This document shows, piece by piece, positions 55,181 to 64,000 of a stretch of 64,000 nt of DNA. The stretch is from Chaenocephalus aceratus (taxonomy: Eukaryota; Chordata; Actinopteri; Perciformes; Channichthyidae). Within the stretch, counting starts at the first letter, position 1; each line of letters starts with the position of its first letter. The translations under genes and the position numbers were made by a program. The DNA lies in the NCBI GenBank assembly GCA_023974075.1, contig CM043791.1:27216642-27280641 (forward strand). The letters are read 5' to 3'. The notes beneath the pieces were generated by a model, which worked only from the letters and a program-made list of their open reading frames with translations, made no database searches and was not told the origin of the DNA.

Positions 55181-55856
55181 GAAACACTCTCACCCAATTG
55201 CAGTAGCTCAATGAACTACTATCATTTCAGATCAGAGCACCTACCTTACCAGAAAGGTACCAGAATGTATAGAATGTATTGTCTGTAAATAAATACTCAT
55301 ACATCAAATGATTAGAAGCAGGAAAATAATTTATAACACACAATCAACATTAACACACATTTGAAAACATTTTCAAAACACCCATTACTTCATATTTTTA
55401 AGCAATTTCCTTCAACTGTTTCTTTCCGATTTTCATAAGGTCCTGTAATTTTTATGAAATGTAGTAACCGGCCAACTTCCCCACGTTTTGTGAATTCAGC
55501 CATCCTCTGAAGCACTCTTGAAAAGAGAAAGGAAAAACTAACTTTTAGCTTTGTGTTATGATTACTTAAATATGTGCACTGTGAGATGAAAAAGAAAAAT
55601 GTATCAAATGTATTTTTGAACATTCATTGTGATTGGGTCTATTATCCACGCAATACACCGTATTGAATTTTTTCTTAATTTACATTATTTAATTTCATAT
55701 TCTGTTCTTGTAAATATCATATTCTATTATATTACATGTATATAAACTTCATCAATACTTCCTGCCATGTCAATCTTATACATTTTATTATCACACAATT
55801 TAACAAACATCTCCCAATTTGTTTTAGAAAAAATTCCATCTCATTATACCATCTAG

Positions 55857-56800
55857 TAGTGAAGTTACGTATTGCGCCGAGGCTTCGGAGCGTGTGTCGA
55901 GTAATCCCCGAAGCTTTTTGTGAATCATGTATCGAGGCTTGTATCGTTTTGGGCCAGTGACGTCATCGATGACAAACGAAGCCTCGCTGCCTGTCGATAC
56001 CACGTGACTGCTTCAGGAAGCGATTCAGATCGGTTGAACCGTTGAACCACAACGCTCATAATACCCATGGATGTATAATAAGAACGATATTACCCCTCCT
56101 GTACCCGGGCCCGGTGACACGATGGAATCAAGAGAGCTCAGACCCTCACTTATATAGAGATCGGAACATGTCATAAGTATAAATAGATACAAGCATAAAT
56201 AAATGTAGGAATAAAAACATGAATAAATAAATGAATAAATATGCTGCAGTGTTTTCAGTGAGATTCAGTGTGTGTGCTGCGGCTCAGCTGGAAAGCAGTT
56301 GACTCATGACCGCAGGGTCTCTGGTTCAAGGACTGGTCAATACGTATTTGTTGTTGTTTATAAAAGCTACAGCTAAATGAGATAATGTAGTTAATAAATG
56401 TATTCTTTGATATGGTTTAGCCTTTCTCAGGCTACAACATGGTTAAGTTTATGAATATTATTAAGGAATACTATACAAATCCCTCTTTGCAATGTTTACC
56501 ACCCTCCTTAGGCTTTTCAATCACAATCATTAAACTGGAATAAAAACAATATTGTTAACATGAAAATATGATTTAATGTTCGTTGTTTAGAGTGATTCTA
56601 AGGCTTTACTCATTGGGAACTCGGTATGAGATACAGCAACACTGTTGAGATGTCCAATCTGCCTGTTTTACACACTTTGAACCAACAGGGGGTTTGTGTT
56701 CAAATGAAGCCCATGATGAAGCCTCATGAGATGACCCCTTTTGCGAACCAATTGGCTGGAAAGCTTCAAAGCTTCATAAGGCTTCATATCGCCATCACTA
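55857..56800. mobile_element. hAT-type MITE (944 bp)
   Basis: Ends TAGTGAAG (left) and TAGTGATG (right, reverse-complemented), flanked by the 8-bp duplication CCATCTAG (55,849-55,856; 56,801-56,808). Subterminal GAAGC/GCTTC motifs repeat at both ends (GAGGCTTCGG, AAGCTTCATAAGGCTTCAT). No transposase frame. Confidence 0.8.
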
Positions 56801-56947
56801 CCATCTAGCTCAACCAACAAATTTGATTATAATCGGAAATGATCACTCCCAAATAATACTGTTATTTGCCAATACTTCCCAACTACCACCAGAAGCGAAT
56901 TCACTTGATACCAGAGTTAGATCTATCGCATACTCTATCGCTGTTAA

Positions 56948-57122
56948 GTTCCATTTCGTATGAGGCTTCGCCCTCTAAGGCTATCGCTATTGGGTAATCC
57001 ACTGCACGTGTGCAGCACTGACAGACTTAATCCACGCCCACCTATGACGTGGGCCCCACCTCCGGCCTCACTTCCGTATAAATAGGAAGATGGCCCGTCC
57101 AACTGCTCCCATTTTTCTTCAG
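56948..57122 (+). repeat. DIRS left inverted terminal repeat
   Basis: CCCTCTAAGGCTATCGCTAT through GGCCCGTCCAACTGCTCCCA is reverse-complemented at 62,262-62,425. Confidence 0.92.
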
Positions 57123-57639
57123 CACTCCGTTGCAGAAGCACTGTACAGGCACAAGCTCTTTTCAGAGCTGTTTACTAGAAAGCAAACATTTCCCCCTGGC
57201 CCCATTCTCCCTCTCCTCCGGACGGGGGAGACAGGGCGGGGCTCGGGGTTAGCCGACATTCCTCTGGCCCACAGAGAGCAGAGAGCGAACGCTCTCGCGG
57301 CTGCGGCCGGGGATGATTGGCCAAGCCCTTGATTATTGGATCCGAGTGGCGGGCAACAGTCAGGCGACTCCTTCCCTCCCTTCACGGATCACTATGTGGT
57401 TCCCCCGGCCCCATCCTCCCTCTCCTCGGACGGGGGAGACAGGGCGGGGCCCGGTGTCAGCCCGGCAGCCGAGCCTATAGGTTCGGCTGCCGGGCTGACA
57501 CTATCCGCCATCTAGGCTCTGCCGTATAGGCGGTATTCTCCAGGAACTCCCGGAGATCATCGGAAAGGCAGCCGCCTAAAGAGATCTCCCCGTTCCCCCG
57601 GTTCAGGAGAGCTCTCCTCCAGATGACATAAGCGGTTGC

Positions 57640-59700
57640 CTCATAGCCTGTCGGTTATTAGGCAACAGGGCTCGCGGCACAAACCGGCTGTCTTTAAAAA
57701 CCTGGCGGTTGATTAGACAGCACGGACTTGTTTCCTATGTCACAGATATGCCTCCACACACCTTTCATTCCTCAAGCGGGTTGAGCGTGAACACGCCTCA
57801 ATGTCCGGTTTACGAGCCTTCTCCTAAACGGCGACATGATGAGAGCCGCTGTGCAATACAGCGTGTGGAGGTGCAAGAGCCGGCTGTAACCTGTCAGTCA
57901 GCAGGCAGCAGGGCTCGTGGCGCAAGCCAGCTGTATTTAACCAGGCGGTTTTTTAGACAGCAGAGCTTGACGTTTAAACCTGATGCTCCTAACCTGTCGG
58001 TGAGCGGCAAGCAGGGCTCGTGGCGCAAGCCAGCTGTATTTAACCAGGCGGTTATTAGACAGCAAGGCTTGACGTTTAAACCTGATGCTCCTAACCTGTC
58101 GGTTAGCAGGCAGCACGGTTTTTTCCTCTGTCCCAGATGTGCCTACTACACACGGTCGTAATGAGCCCAGGGCTGTTATTACGCACTGTTGTGAATAGCA
58201 CTGCACACACCTCCGCTCATTCCCTCAGCGGGTTTGAGCGTGAACGCGCCTCAATGTCCAGTTTACGAGCCTTCTCCTAAACAGAGACAGGATGAGAGCT
58301 GGTGTGAGATGCAACGTGTGGAGGCCCCCTCGCAGATTTTCGGTTCGGGCCCCTCTTGGGTTGCTTCACGGGCAACGGCGGCGAGGGCTCTGATGTGGCT
58401 CGTCACCATGACAACCACAGCACATCCAGAGCATGTCGCGCGCTCTCAGAATATTACTCAGAGTGGCGACGCGTGTGTTCGATGGACAGATGAATAATAA
58501 TAAGCAGCAAGGCCCACCGGGTAAGCCGGCTGCCCCTAACCTGTCGGTTATAGGCAGCATGGCTCGCTGCATAAATAGGCTGTCTTTAAAACCTATTGGT
58601 TTTTTAGGCAGCTCAGTTTTTCTTCCTCTGTCCCAAACCTACCTCCTACACACGGTAATGAGCCCACGAGTGCCATTATTACAGTGAGGACAGCACTGCA
58701 CACAACTCCGCTCATCCCTTAGGGGTGTTGAGCGTGAACGCACCTCGGTGTCCAGTTTAACACTGTAAGCAATTACTGTTATTTTTCAGCCGATTTTCGC
58801 ACTAATCTACTGGCAGCCCCTATAAACCAGAATGTTTCTGTGAATTATTTAATTTTTTACAGTAATAAACTGAAATTGTTCAACAGTATGAATACTGTAT
58901 AATTTCAGTGTATTGCTGGCGTCTCTGCTGCCGGTATTTTACTGTTAATGAGAAAGGCTGTAAAATCATTTCACAGTATGAGTACTGTGGTATGGCAGTG
59001 AAGTGCAGGCGTCTGTGAAGAGACTGTACGCTTTACTGTTGTTTGACAGGAAAATGTGTTACAGTGGACCTAATGAGAGCCTGTGTGAGGTGCAGCGGTC
59101 TGGAGGGGCTCTGGCGTTGCTCGTCACCATGACAACCACAGCACATCAGAGCAGGTTGGCGCGCTGAGTGGCGGCGCGTGTGTTCAATGGACAGATGGAA
59201 TATAATATGCACTAAGGCTCCCCGGTTAAGCCGGCCTGCCAATAGCCTCTTGGTTACTTGGCCGCATGGCTCGCTGCCTAAGCCGGCTGGGTTTTTTTAA
59301 CTTATCGGTTAATAAAACAGCAGGGCGTACTATTCAATCCGTCTACTTTAAACTTTTTGGGTTTAGGCAGCACGGATTTTTCCTCTGTCTCAGACGTACC
59401 TCCTACCCACGGTCGTAATAAGCCCACGGAGGGCCATTATACACCTCGGGTTGGACAGCACTGCAAACACCTCGCTCATCCCTTAGTGATGTTGAGCGTG
59501 AATGCGCAGTTACGAGTCTTCTCCTAAACAGCGACATAATGAGAGCCTAGTGTGAAATGCAGCGTGTGGAGGTCTCTGCGTGGTTTGCCACCAACCACAG
59601 CACATCCAGAGAATGTACAACCCTGGCGCTATCAGAGTACTGGATGGTACTCAGGGTGGCGGCGCGTGTGTCTGATGGACAGATGGATGAGCAGGCGGAT
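57640..59700 (+). repeat. Tandemly amplified gag-region repeats in the DIRS element
   Basis: About four head-to-tail copies of a 450-700-bp unit, each with 'CACGGT...AATGAGCCCA', 'GAGCGTGAACGCGCCTCA', 'GAGCCTTCTCCTAAACAG' and 'CAACCACAGCACATC' blocks (near 57.78, 58.23, 58.73 and 59.49 kb). Inside is a finer ~105-bp repeat with GGCGCAAGCCAGCTGTATTT (57,920 and 58,025). One copy contains extra sequence at about 58,765-59,065. No long gag frame survives. Confidence 0.75.
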
Positions 59701-59839
59701 GGGCAGAGAGTAGTCTCTGCAGTTCGCCTCTCCCCCCCGCAGTTCTACGGGATACAGGAAGTCCTGCCATCCCGGGAACAGTGTCTCGCGCTCCGTGCAG
59801 AGCGGCAGGAACTCTGGTTAAAAGGAAGCTTTTTTCCAG

Positions 59840-60330
59840 GGTTCCTCATGGGGAAGAAAATCAGGGTTTTTTTACTCCCGGTTTTCTGGTCCCGAAGGAG
59901 ACGGGGTGGGGGGAATGAGACCCATCCTCGATCTGTCAGTGTCCAACAAGGGAATGGCCTTTTCCCATGCTGACGATCAAACAGGTGCTGGAGTGTTCAC
60001 CAGGGAGGTGCACATCCATAGTCCTGAAGGATGCAGTCCTCCACGTAACCATCATCCCGAAACACAGAATTTCCTGTGTTTCTCATTCCTGGCTCCACAC
60101 ACTTTTTCAAAGTGGGTGGAGACAGTGGGAGCAGCTACTCAGAATGGGGATGAGAGTGTTATTTTACCTGGACGACCGGCTGTGGCTGGCTCGCTCCAGG
60201 AAGGGAGGAAGCGGCTTACAGACGATACAGTTCGTATCTCATCTGTCAAACCTGGGTTTCATTATCAACTGGAAGAAGAGCTGTCCTCGTCCCTCCCAGG
60301 TTATCTTTTTAACTGGGAGTGGAATTGAAC
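59840..60330 (+). pseudogene. DIRS reverse transcriptase (frameshifted)
   Basis: Frames read VPKETG-like start, GGMRPILDLSVSNKGMAFSH (RT motif PILDL), then LTIKQVLECSPG, then MRVLFYLDDRLWLARSRKGG with the catalytic YLDD, and LSNLGFIINWKKSCPRPSQV. The region between motifs is shortened compared with other DIRS RTs and at least three frame changes occur. Confidence 0.75.
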
Positions 60331-60639
60331 TCAGCCCGCATGAGAGTGCGACTCTCACAGCGGAGAGGAGAGAAAGTGACAGCTCTCCTCCGGCGCGTCA
60401 CACCCCGCGGGGCGGTGACAGCCCTCTCCGTGATGCAGCTGTTAGACATGATATCAGCTGGTCACGTGGTGATCCCCCTGGGTCTCCTTCATAGTGAGGA
60501 GACTCCAGGTGGTTTATTCGCCTGTGCATCGACCCCGTGCGTCAGAGGAGACGCATGGTGTACATTCCTCTTCTGTGGTTTTGGATTTGACCCACTGGAA
60601 AAATCTCCACGTCAGTGGGGGTGCCCCTGAGCAGAGTGA

Positions 60640-60900
60640 CGTCACACACCGCAGTGTTCACAGATGCATCTCTCGCAGGCTGAGGAACGTGCAGGTCGCA
60701 GGCAGTGGGGGGACGGTGGCCGGGTCACATGTCTCTCCATATAACGTGCTGGAATTACTCTCCGTATGGAAAGTGCTCCAGCACTTCGTCCCGTTGCTGT
60801 ACAATCAACATGTGTTGATTCGAACAGACAACAAAGCAGCGGCGGCCTACATAAATCGCCAGGGAGGTGTTCGATCAGCGCAGCTGCTGAACACACATAC
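60640..60900 (+). pseudogene. DIRS RNase H fragment
   Basis: AVFTDASLAG followed by TGA where the family has Trp, then NVLELLSVWKVLQHFVPLLY, VLIRTDNKAAAAYINRQGG. Acidic RNase H positions (TDAS, E, TDN) are visible. Confidence 0.75.
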
Positions 60901-61189
60901 ACAGCCAAATGGACAGCGTTCCGTGTGGTGTAGGGAGAAGCCTGGACCCCGTTGGGCCCCCTGCCTCGTGCTGTCGTTCCTCCAGCTGTTGCTGGAAGGA
61001 ATTGCTTATAGCACGGTAAAACATATGCTGCTGCCATTTCATCTTGCCACGTAGGTTTGGGGTCAGCACGGTGTTTAGTCACCCTCTGGCAAAACGTTTT
61101 CTACGGGGAGCACAGAGACTCAGACATGTGTCACGCGCTTTAGCGCCTCAATGGGTTTTTGGCTTAGTATACGCGCACTGAGTAAAGCT

Positions 61190-61830
61190 CCATTTGAACC
61201 TTTAGATCAGGTCCCCCTGAAGTTCTTGTCAGCCAAAGTAGCTCTGCTCTTGGCTCTCACATCAGCTAAACGGTGAGTGATGTGTCTGCTCTCTCTGTGG
61301 CTCCGTCATGTCTCCGGATCCAAGGAGATGGCAGTTCAGCTGTTTTGCGCCTTAAACCGGCTTTTATGCCAAAGGTGATCACAAGCTCTTTTAAATCGAG
61401 AGGGATCACTTTGGATGGGTTCTTCCCTCCTCCTCACACAGAGGAAGAAGCCACATCTCATCTCCTCTGTCCCGTACGTGCGCTGTCATGTTATATTGCA
61501 CGCACAGCCACGTTGCGCAAGTCTCAGCGCCTGTTTGTGCATTACAGAGAGCACAATAGGGCAGCCTCTATCTGCACAGCGGCTGTCACACTGGTTGTGT
61601 GAGGCTGTGTCACAGGCGTATTTCTACTCTGGGTGGATCCCCCAGAAAACATCAAAGCGCACAGCACCAGAGGAATTTCAACCTCTATGGCGTTGCATGG
61701 AGGAATGACAGTGGGAGACATTTGCACTGCTGCATCTTGGTCTTCCCCCTGTTCTTTTTATTGTTTTTATTTGAGGGATGTCTCCCATTCCTCTCTGACA
61801 CACTCAGTACTGCTGTTCTGTCAGATTGAG
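61190..61830 (+). pseudogene. DIRS tyrosine recombinase (frameshifted)
   Basis: TSAKR (catalytic Arg I; the frame changes just after), LRLKPAFMPKVITSSFKSRG, LCPVRALSCYIARTATLRKS, RLFVHYREHNRAA, then in another frame KAHSTRGISTSMALHGGMTV (HxxR) and a later FYLRDV with the candidate nucleophilic Tyr. This enzyme inserts the DIRS circle without target duplication. Confidence 0.75.
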
Positions 61831-62125
61831 TAATGTCAGGGACTAAACGGCGTGCCCTCTCTCCTGCCTATCGGCATTCAGAGAGCTGCCCCTTTTGCCC
61901 CTCTTTTATAGGTTTAACAAGTGTGATTTGTTTTCTCTACTTTTTTTAAACGACGGGTATTCACCTTCATTCCCTTAAAGAGAATATTCATTTGGAATAA
62001 TGCTATATTTCCAGGGACTGTGATGCTCCTTCTTTTTCGCATGGGTTATTAATTGAGTAGATGGGTTTTTGTGCTTCTGGTTACGGACGGACCAGTGGGG
62101 CGTGGACTACATCCTGCTTCGCCCT

Positions 62126-62245
62126 TAACCCAATAGCGATAGCCTTAGAGGGCGAAGCCTCATACGAAATAGAACTGAGGTTACGTACTGTAACCCAGCT
62201 TCTATGAGTATAGGCGCAGCCCTCTAAGGTTCGGGCCCCACTGGC
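62126..62245 (+). repeat. DIRS internal complementary region
   Basis: CCCAATAGCGATAGCCTTAG then GGCGAAGCCTCATACGAAAT (complement of the left end) runs straight into TGAGGTTACGTACTGTAACC (complement of the right end). The junction near 62,174 mimics joined element ends. Confidence 0.88.
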
Positions 62246-62261
62246 TCCGCGAATAGCTGAA

Positions 62262-62463
62262 GAAAAGCTGTTTGTGTGGGAGCAGTTGGACGGGCCATCT
62301 TCCTATTTATACGGAAGTGAGGCCGGAGGTGGGGCCCACGTCATAGGTGGGCGTGGATTAAGTCTGTCAGTGCTGCACACGTGCAGTGGGATTACCCAAT
62401 AGCGATAGCCTTAGAGGGCTGCCCCTATACTCATAGAAGCTGGGTTACAGTACGTAACCTCAG
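62262..62463 (-). repeat. DIRS right inverted terminal repeat
   Basis: Reverse complement of the left repeat, plus an outer extension CTTCTATGAGTATAGGGGCA / TACGTAACCTCAG found only here and in the internal complementary region. Confidence 0.9.
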
Positions 62464-62784
62464 ATCTGTCTGTGTTGGTGTTTTGTCTTGTCTAGATCTG
62501 TCTGTGGTTCCCTGTCGTTAGTTTCCCTGGTGTGTCTGATTACCCGATTGTTTTCACCTGTGGCCCCTGTGTTTTCTCCTCCCTCCTCACCTGTGTCTTG
62601 TTTGTATGATTAGTCTTGTGTGTATTTAAGTTCTGTTTTTTCTGTCTGTCTTTGTCGGTTCGTCTTGTGATTTGGCTTGTCCTCGGTGAGTGGTCTGTTC
62701 TGTCTTTGTTAGTATAGCCTTGAAATAAAGAAATGTTCACGTTAATCTGCATTTGGGTCCTACCTGCTTCACACACCGTAACAA
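62464..62784 (+). mobile_element. LTR remnant of a Gypsy-type element
   Basis: Resembles fish Gypsy LTRs: TATTTAAG-type promoter (62,622), AATAAAG near 62,724, and a 3' end TGCATTTGGGTCCTACCTGC, CACACACCGTAACA. No internal region or second LTR is present. The DIRS element lies at its left edge, so the LTR's 5' end may be displaced or lost. Confidence 0.55.
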
Positions 62785-62976
62785 TCGCAGTAACAACTGC
62801 AGCCTGTTCCACTGGTGTGTGTAGGAGTAGTATACTGTTTATCTATATTTTGATGAATGTCAAAATCAGAAAGAAATTTAGATTTCACATGGAAAGTCTC
62901 CAAAGTCTTGTGATTAAAAACAAAAAGCCAGTCTGTCAGCAAGGCAGAACAGAGACCAAAGCACACAGGGGTGTGT
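62785..62976 (+). pseudogene. DCTD-like intron 1/exon 2 fragment, inverted relative to the first locus
   Basis: CAGTAACAACTGCAGCCTGT, GGAGTAGTATACTG and GATTTCACATGGAAAGTCTC match the minus strand of DCTD-like intron 1 (10,345-10,480). The exon tail CTGTCAGCAAGGCAGAACAG, AGACCAAAGCACACAG (LSARQNRDQSTQ) matches the end of exon 2 (10,200-10,235). About 100 bases, including the acceptor and first half of exon 2, are deleted. Opposite strand to the 5.8-10.9 kb gene. Confidence 0.85.
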
Positions 62977-63084
62977 GTGTGTGTAGTGAACCTTTTTAAC
63001 TGACTGAAAATCTACTAAGGTGGGGCAGCTTGGGCGTATTGTTGTTCATAGCCGTGGGAACATTTTTCAAATGGTGTGTGTGTT

Positions 63085-63185
63085 TCACAGTGAACCTTTT
63101 TAAATATTGTTTGAACAGGCATCACTTTGAATTGCCTTGTGTTGAAAGGTGCTCTATAAATAACCTTGCCTTGCCTTGCCTAGTG
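63085..63185 (+). mobile_element. L2 LINE 3' end (duplicated copy)
   Basis: CATCACTTTGAATTGCCTTG, AAAGGTGCTCTATAAATAAC and the CCTTGCCTTG tail. Counterpart of 11,585-11,690. Confidence 0.85.
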
Positions 63186-63404
63186 ATGACTCAAAATACA
63201 AGGATTAATAAATGTCCAAAGTGTCTATTACGTTAGTAGGAAATCCGACCTAGAGCAATTAAGCATTGGAATAGAACATGTTGTTTCATAAGGCCCAATG
63301 CGAACAAACACGAGGCAGAATCTAAACTGGAAAGTGTAAAAACATGTCGAATCATTAAACATCTGATAGAACAAGAGCAAGCTGTACTTTTCTTTTTAAG
63401 GAGG

Positions 63405-63720
63405 GGCAGCTTGGGCGCATTGTACTACTCATCATTAATAGATGAGAATAAGAATAATGCAAGATTTATTTTCAGTACTGTAGCCAGGCTGACAGAAAGC
63501 CATAGCTCGATTGAGCCTTCTATTCCCATAGCACTCAGTAGTAAGGATTGTATGTGCTTTTTTAACGATAAAATTGTTACTCTTAGAAACAAAATTAATG
63601 ACCTCTTGCCTTTGACCAGTATAGTGTTATCAACAGCTCCCGGAAACGTAAGTTCTAATATTACACTAGATAGTGAATTAGAATGCTTTTCAGCCAGCCA
63701 TAAACCTTGAACAATTAAAT
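63405..63720 (+). mobile_element. L2 LINE internal fragment (duplicated copy, longer)
   Basis: Frame at 63,411-63,710 reads SLIDENKNNARFIFSTVARL, SKDCMCFFNDKIVTLRNKIN and NVSSNITLDSELECFSASHK, the ORF2 linker between endonuclease and RT. It keeps about 100 bases (63,570-63,670) that are deleted in the copy at 11,865-12,085, so this copy is closer to the ancestor. Confidence 0.8.
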
Positions 63721-63839
63721 TCAATAATTCTCTCTTCTAAACCATTGTAGTGGCCAAAATCCCCAAAAGTTTGTCTTGTAACTCGATACATCAATGTTAT
63801 TGTTCTTGGCCACATGTAGAGCTTGGGCCTGGGAAGCAG

Positions 63840-64000
63840 TGTCAGACTCGCAGTACAAAAATCCACTGGACGTTTCGGTTGCTTTTCAACGTTTATTTCC
63901 AGTAAACATAAAACAAAATAGGAAAACAATATGTAACATAAACTTAAACAGCAGATCCTAATAATCTTAAATAGTCTTTTACTAAGCATAAGGTTGCGTC
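63840..64000 (-). mobile_element. BEL/Pao LTR, partial (continues beyond window)
   Basis: Starts TGTCAGACTCGCAGTACAAA after the flank TGGGAAGCAG, identical in position to the LTR at 12,181. 161 bp are visible. Confidence 0.85.

Larger units (their letters stand above)
56948..62463 (+). mobile_element. Full-length DIRS-type retrotransposon, decayed coding
   Basis: Left inverted terminal repeat 56,948-57,122, right one 62,262-62,463. Just before the right repeat an internal complementary region (62,126-62,245) matches, reverse-complemented, the outermost left end (CGTATGAGGCTTCGCCC) and the outermost right end (TACGTACTGTAACCCAGC). That layout is diagnostic of DIRS elements, which replicate through a circle and integrate with a tyrosine recombinase. 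Coding order: gag-like repeats (57.2-59.6 kb), RT (59.9-60.3), RNase H (60.6-60.9), tyrosine recombinase (61.2-61.8). Many frameshifts. Confidence 0.9.
63010..64000. repeat. Segmental duplication, copy 2
   Basis: Same content and order as 11,311-12,345, including the L2 pieces, the GTGGCCAAAATCCCCAAAAG block and the BEL LTR start. It runs off the window end, so the duplication may include a full second BEL element. Confidence 0.85.

Overview
This is a teleost fish genomic window. The evidence is GT/AC-spliced genes, a vertebrate dCMP deaminase exon set, L2 LINEs with (CTTGC)n tails, a Sushi-type chromovirus, Gmr1-like, BEL/Pao and DIRS retrotransposons, Harbinger and hAT derivatives, and a KDZ/Zisupton-type transposase. 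No intact single-copy host gene is visible. The sequence is almost entirely a dCMP deaminase-like locus in decay plus several layers of mobile DNA.

Layout. 1-2.8 kb: a direct repeat, a 639-bp Harbinger-type derivative with a MADF exon, and the 5' end of a minus-strand DIRS element. 3-5.8 kb: non-coding, with a 64-bp x 4 minisatellite. 5.8-10.9 kb: a six-exon minus-strand DCTD-like gene whose splice frame is intact, but whose catalytic Glu and one zinc Cys are replaced and which has an in-frame TAG; a hAT element sits in intron 4. 11.2-12.2 kb: a second DCTD exon-2 remnant and L2 pieces. 12.2-16.3 kb: a BEL/Pao element lacking its reverse transcriptase core. 16.9-55.0 kb: one Gmr1-like Ty3/Gypsy element (LTRs 16,874-17,169 and 54,679-54,980, 5-bp target duplication GAGGG) with integrase before reverse transcriptase, swollen by nested insertions. 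55.9-56.8 kb: a hAT-type MITE. 56.9-62.5 kb: a full-length but decayed DIRS element. 62.5-64.0 kb: an LTR remnant, an inverted DCTD exon-2 fragment, and a second copy of the 11.3-12.3 kb segment, including the start of another BEL LTR.

The most interesting object is inside the Gmr1 gag: a DNA transposon of about 29.8 kb (24,454-54,260) bounded by inverted arms of 2.3-2.7 kb. It carries two divergently transcribed multi-exon genes. The plus-strand gene (about 43.6-51.5 kb, 19 exons) encodes a KDZ/Zisupton-type transposase. The minus-strand gene (about 40.2-26.8 kb) encodes a small protein with an N-terminal zinc ribbon and a C-terminal chromodomain-like segment. Both genes end at the inner edge of an arm, and their AATAAA signals are mirror copies of one another. 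The arms contain two kinds of subterminal repeat. The element has itself been invaded by a young Sushi chromovirus (LTRs differing at 2 positions by eye), a TTAA-flanked MITE, a SINE and an L2 LINE whose CTTGC tail now abuts, and apparently supplies, the 3' splice site of a core transposase exon. The transposase copy carries frameshifts and at least one likely stop, so this copy looks defective.

All calls come from reading the sequence. Family names rest on recognised motifs, and no database search was possible.
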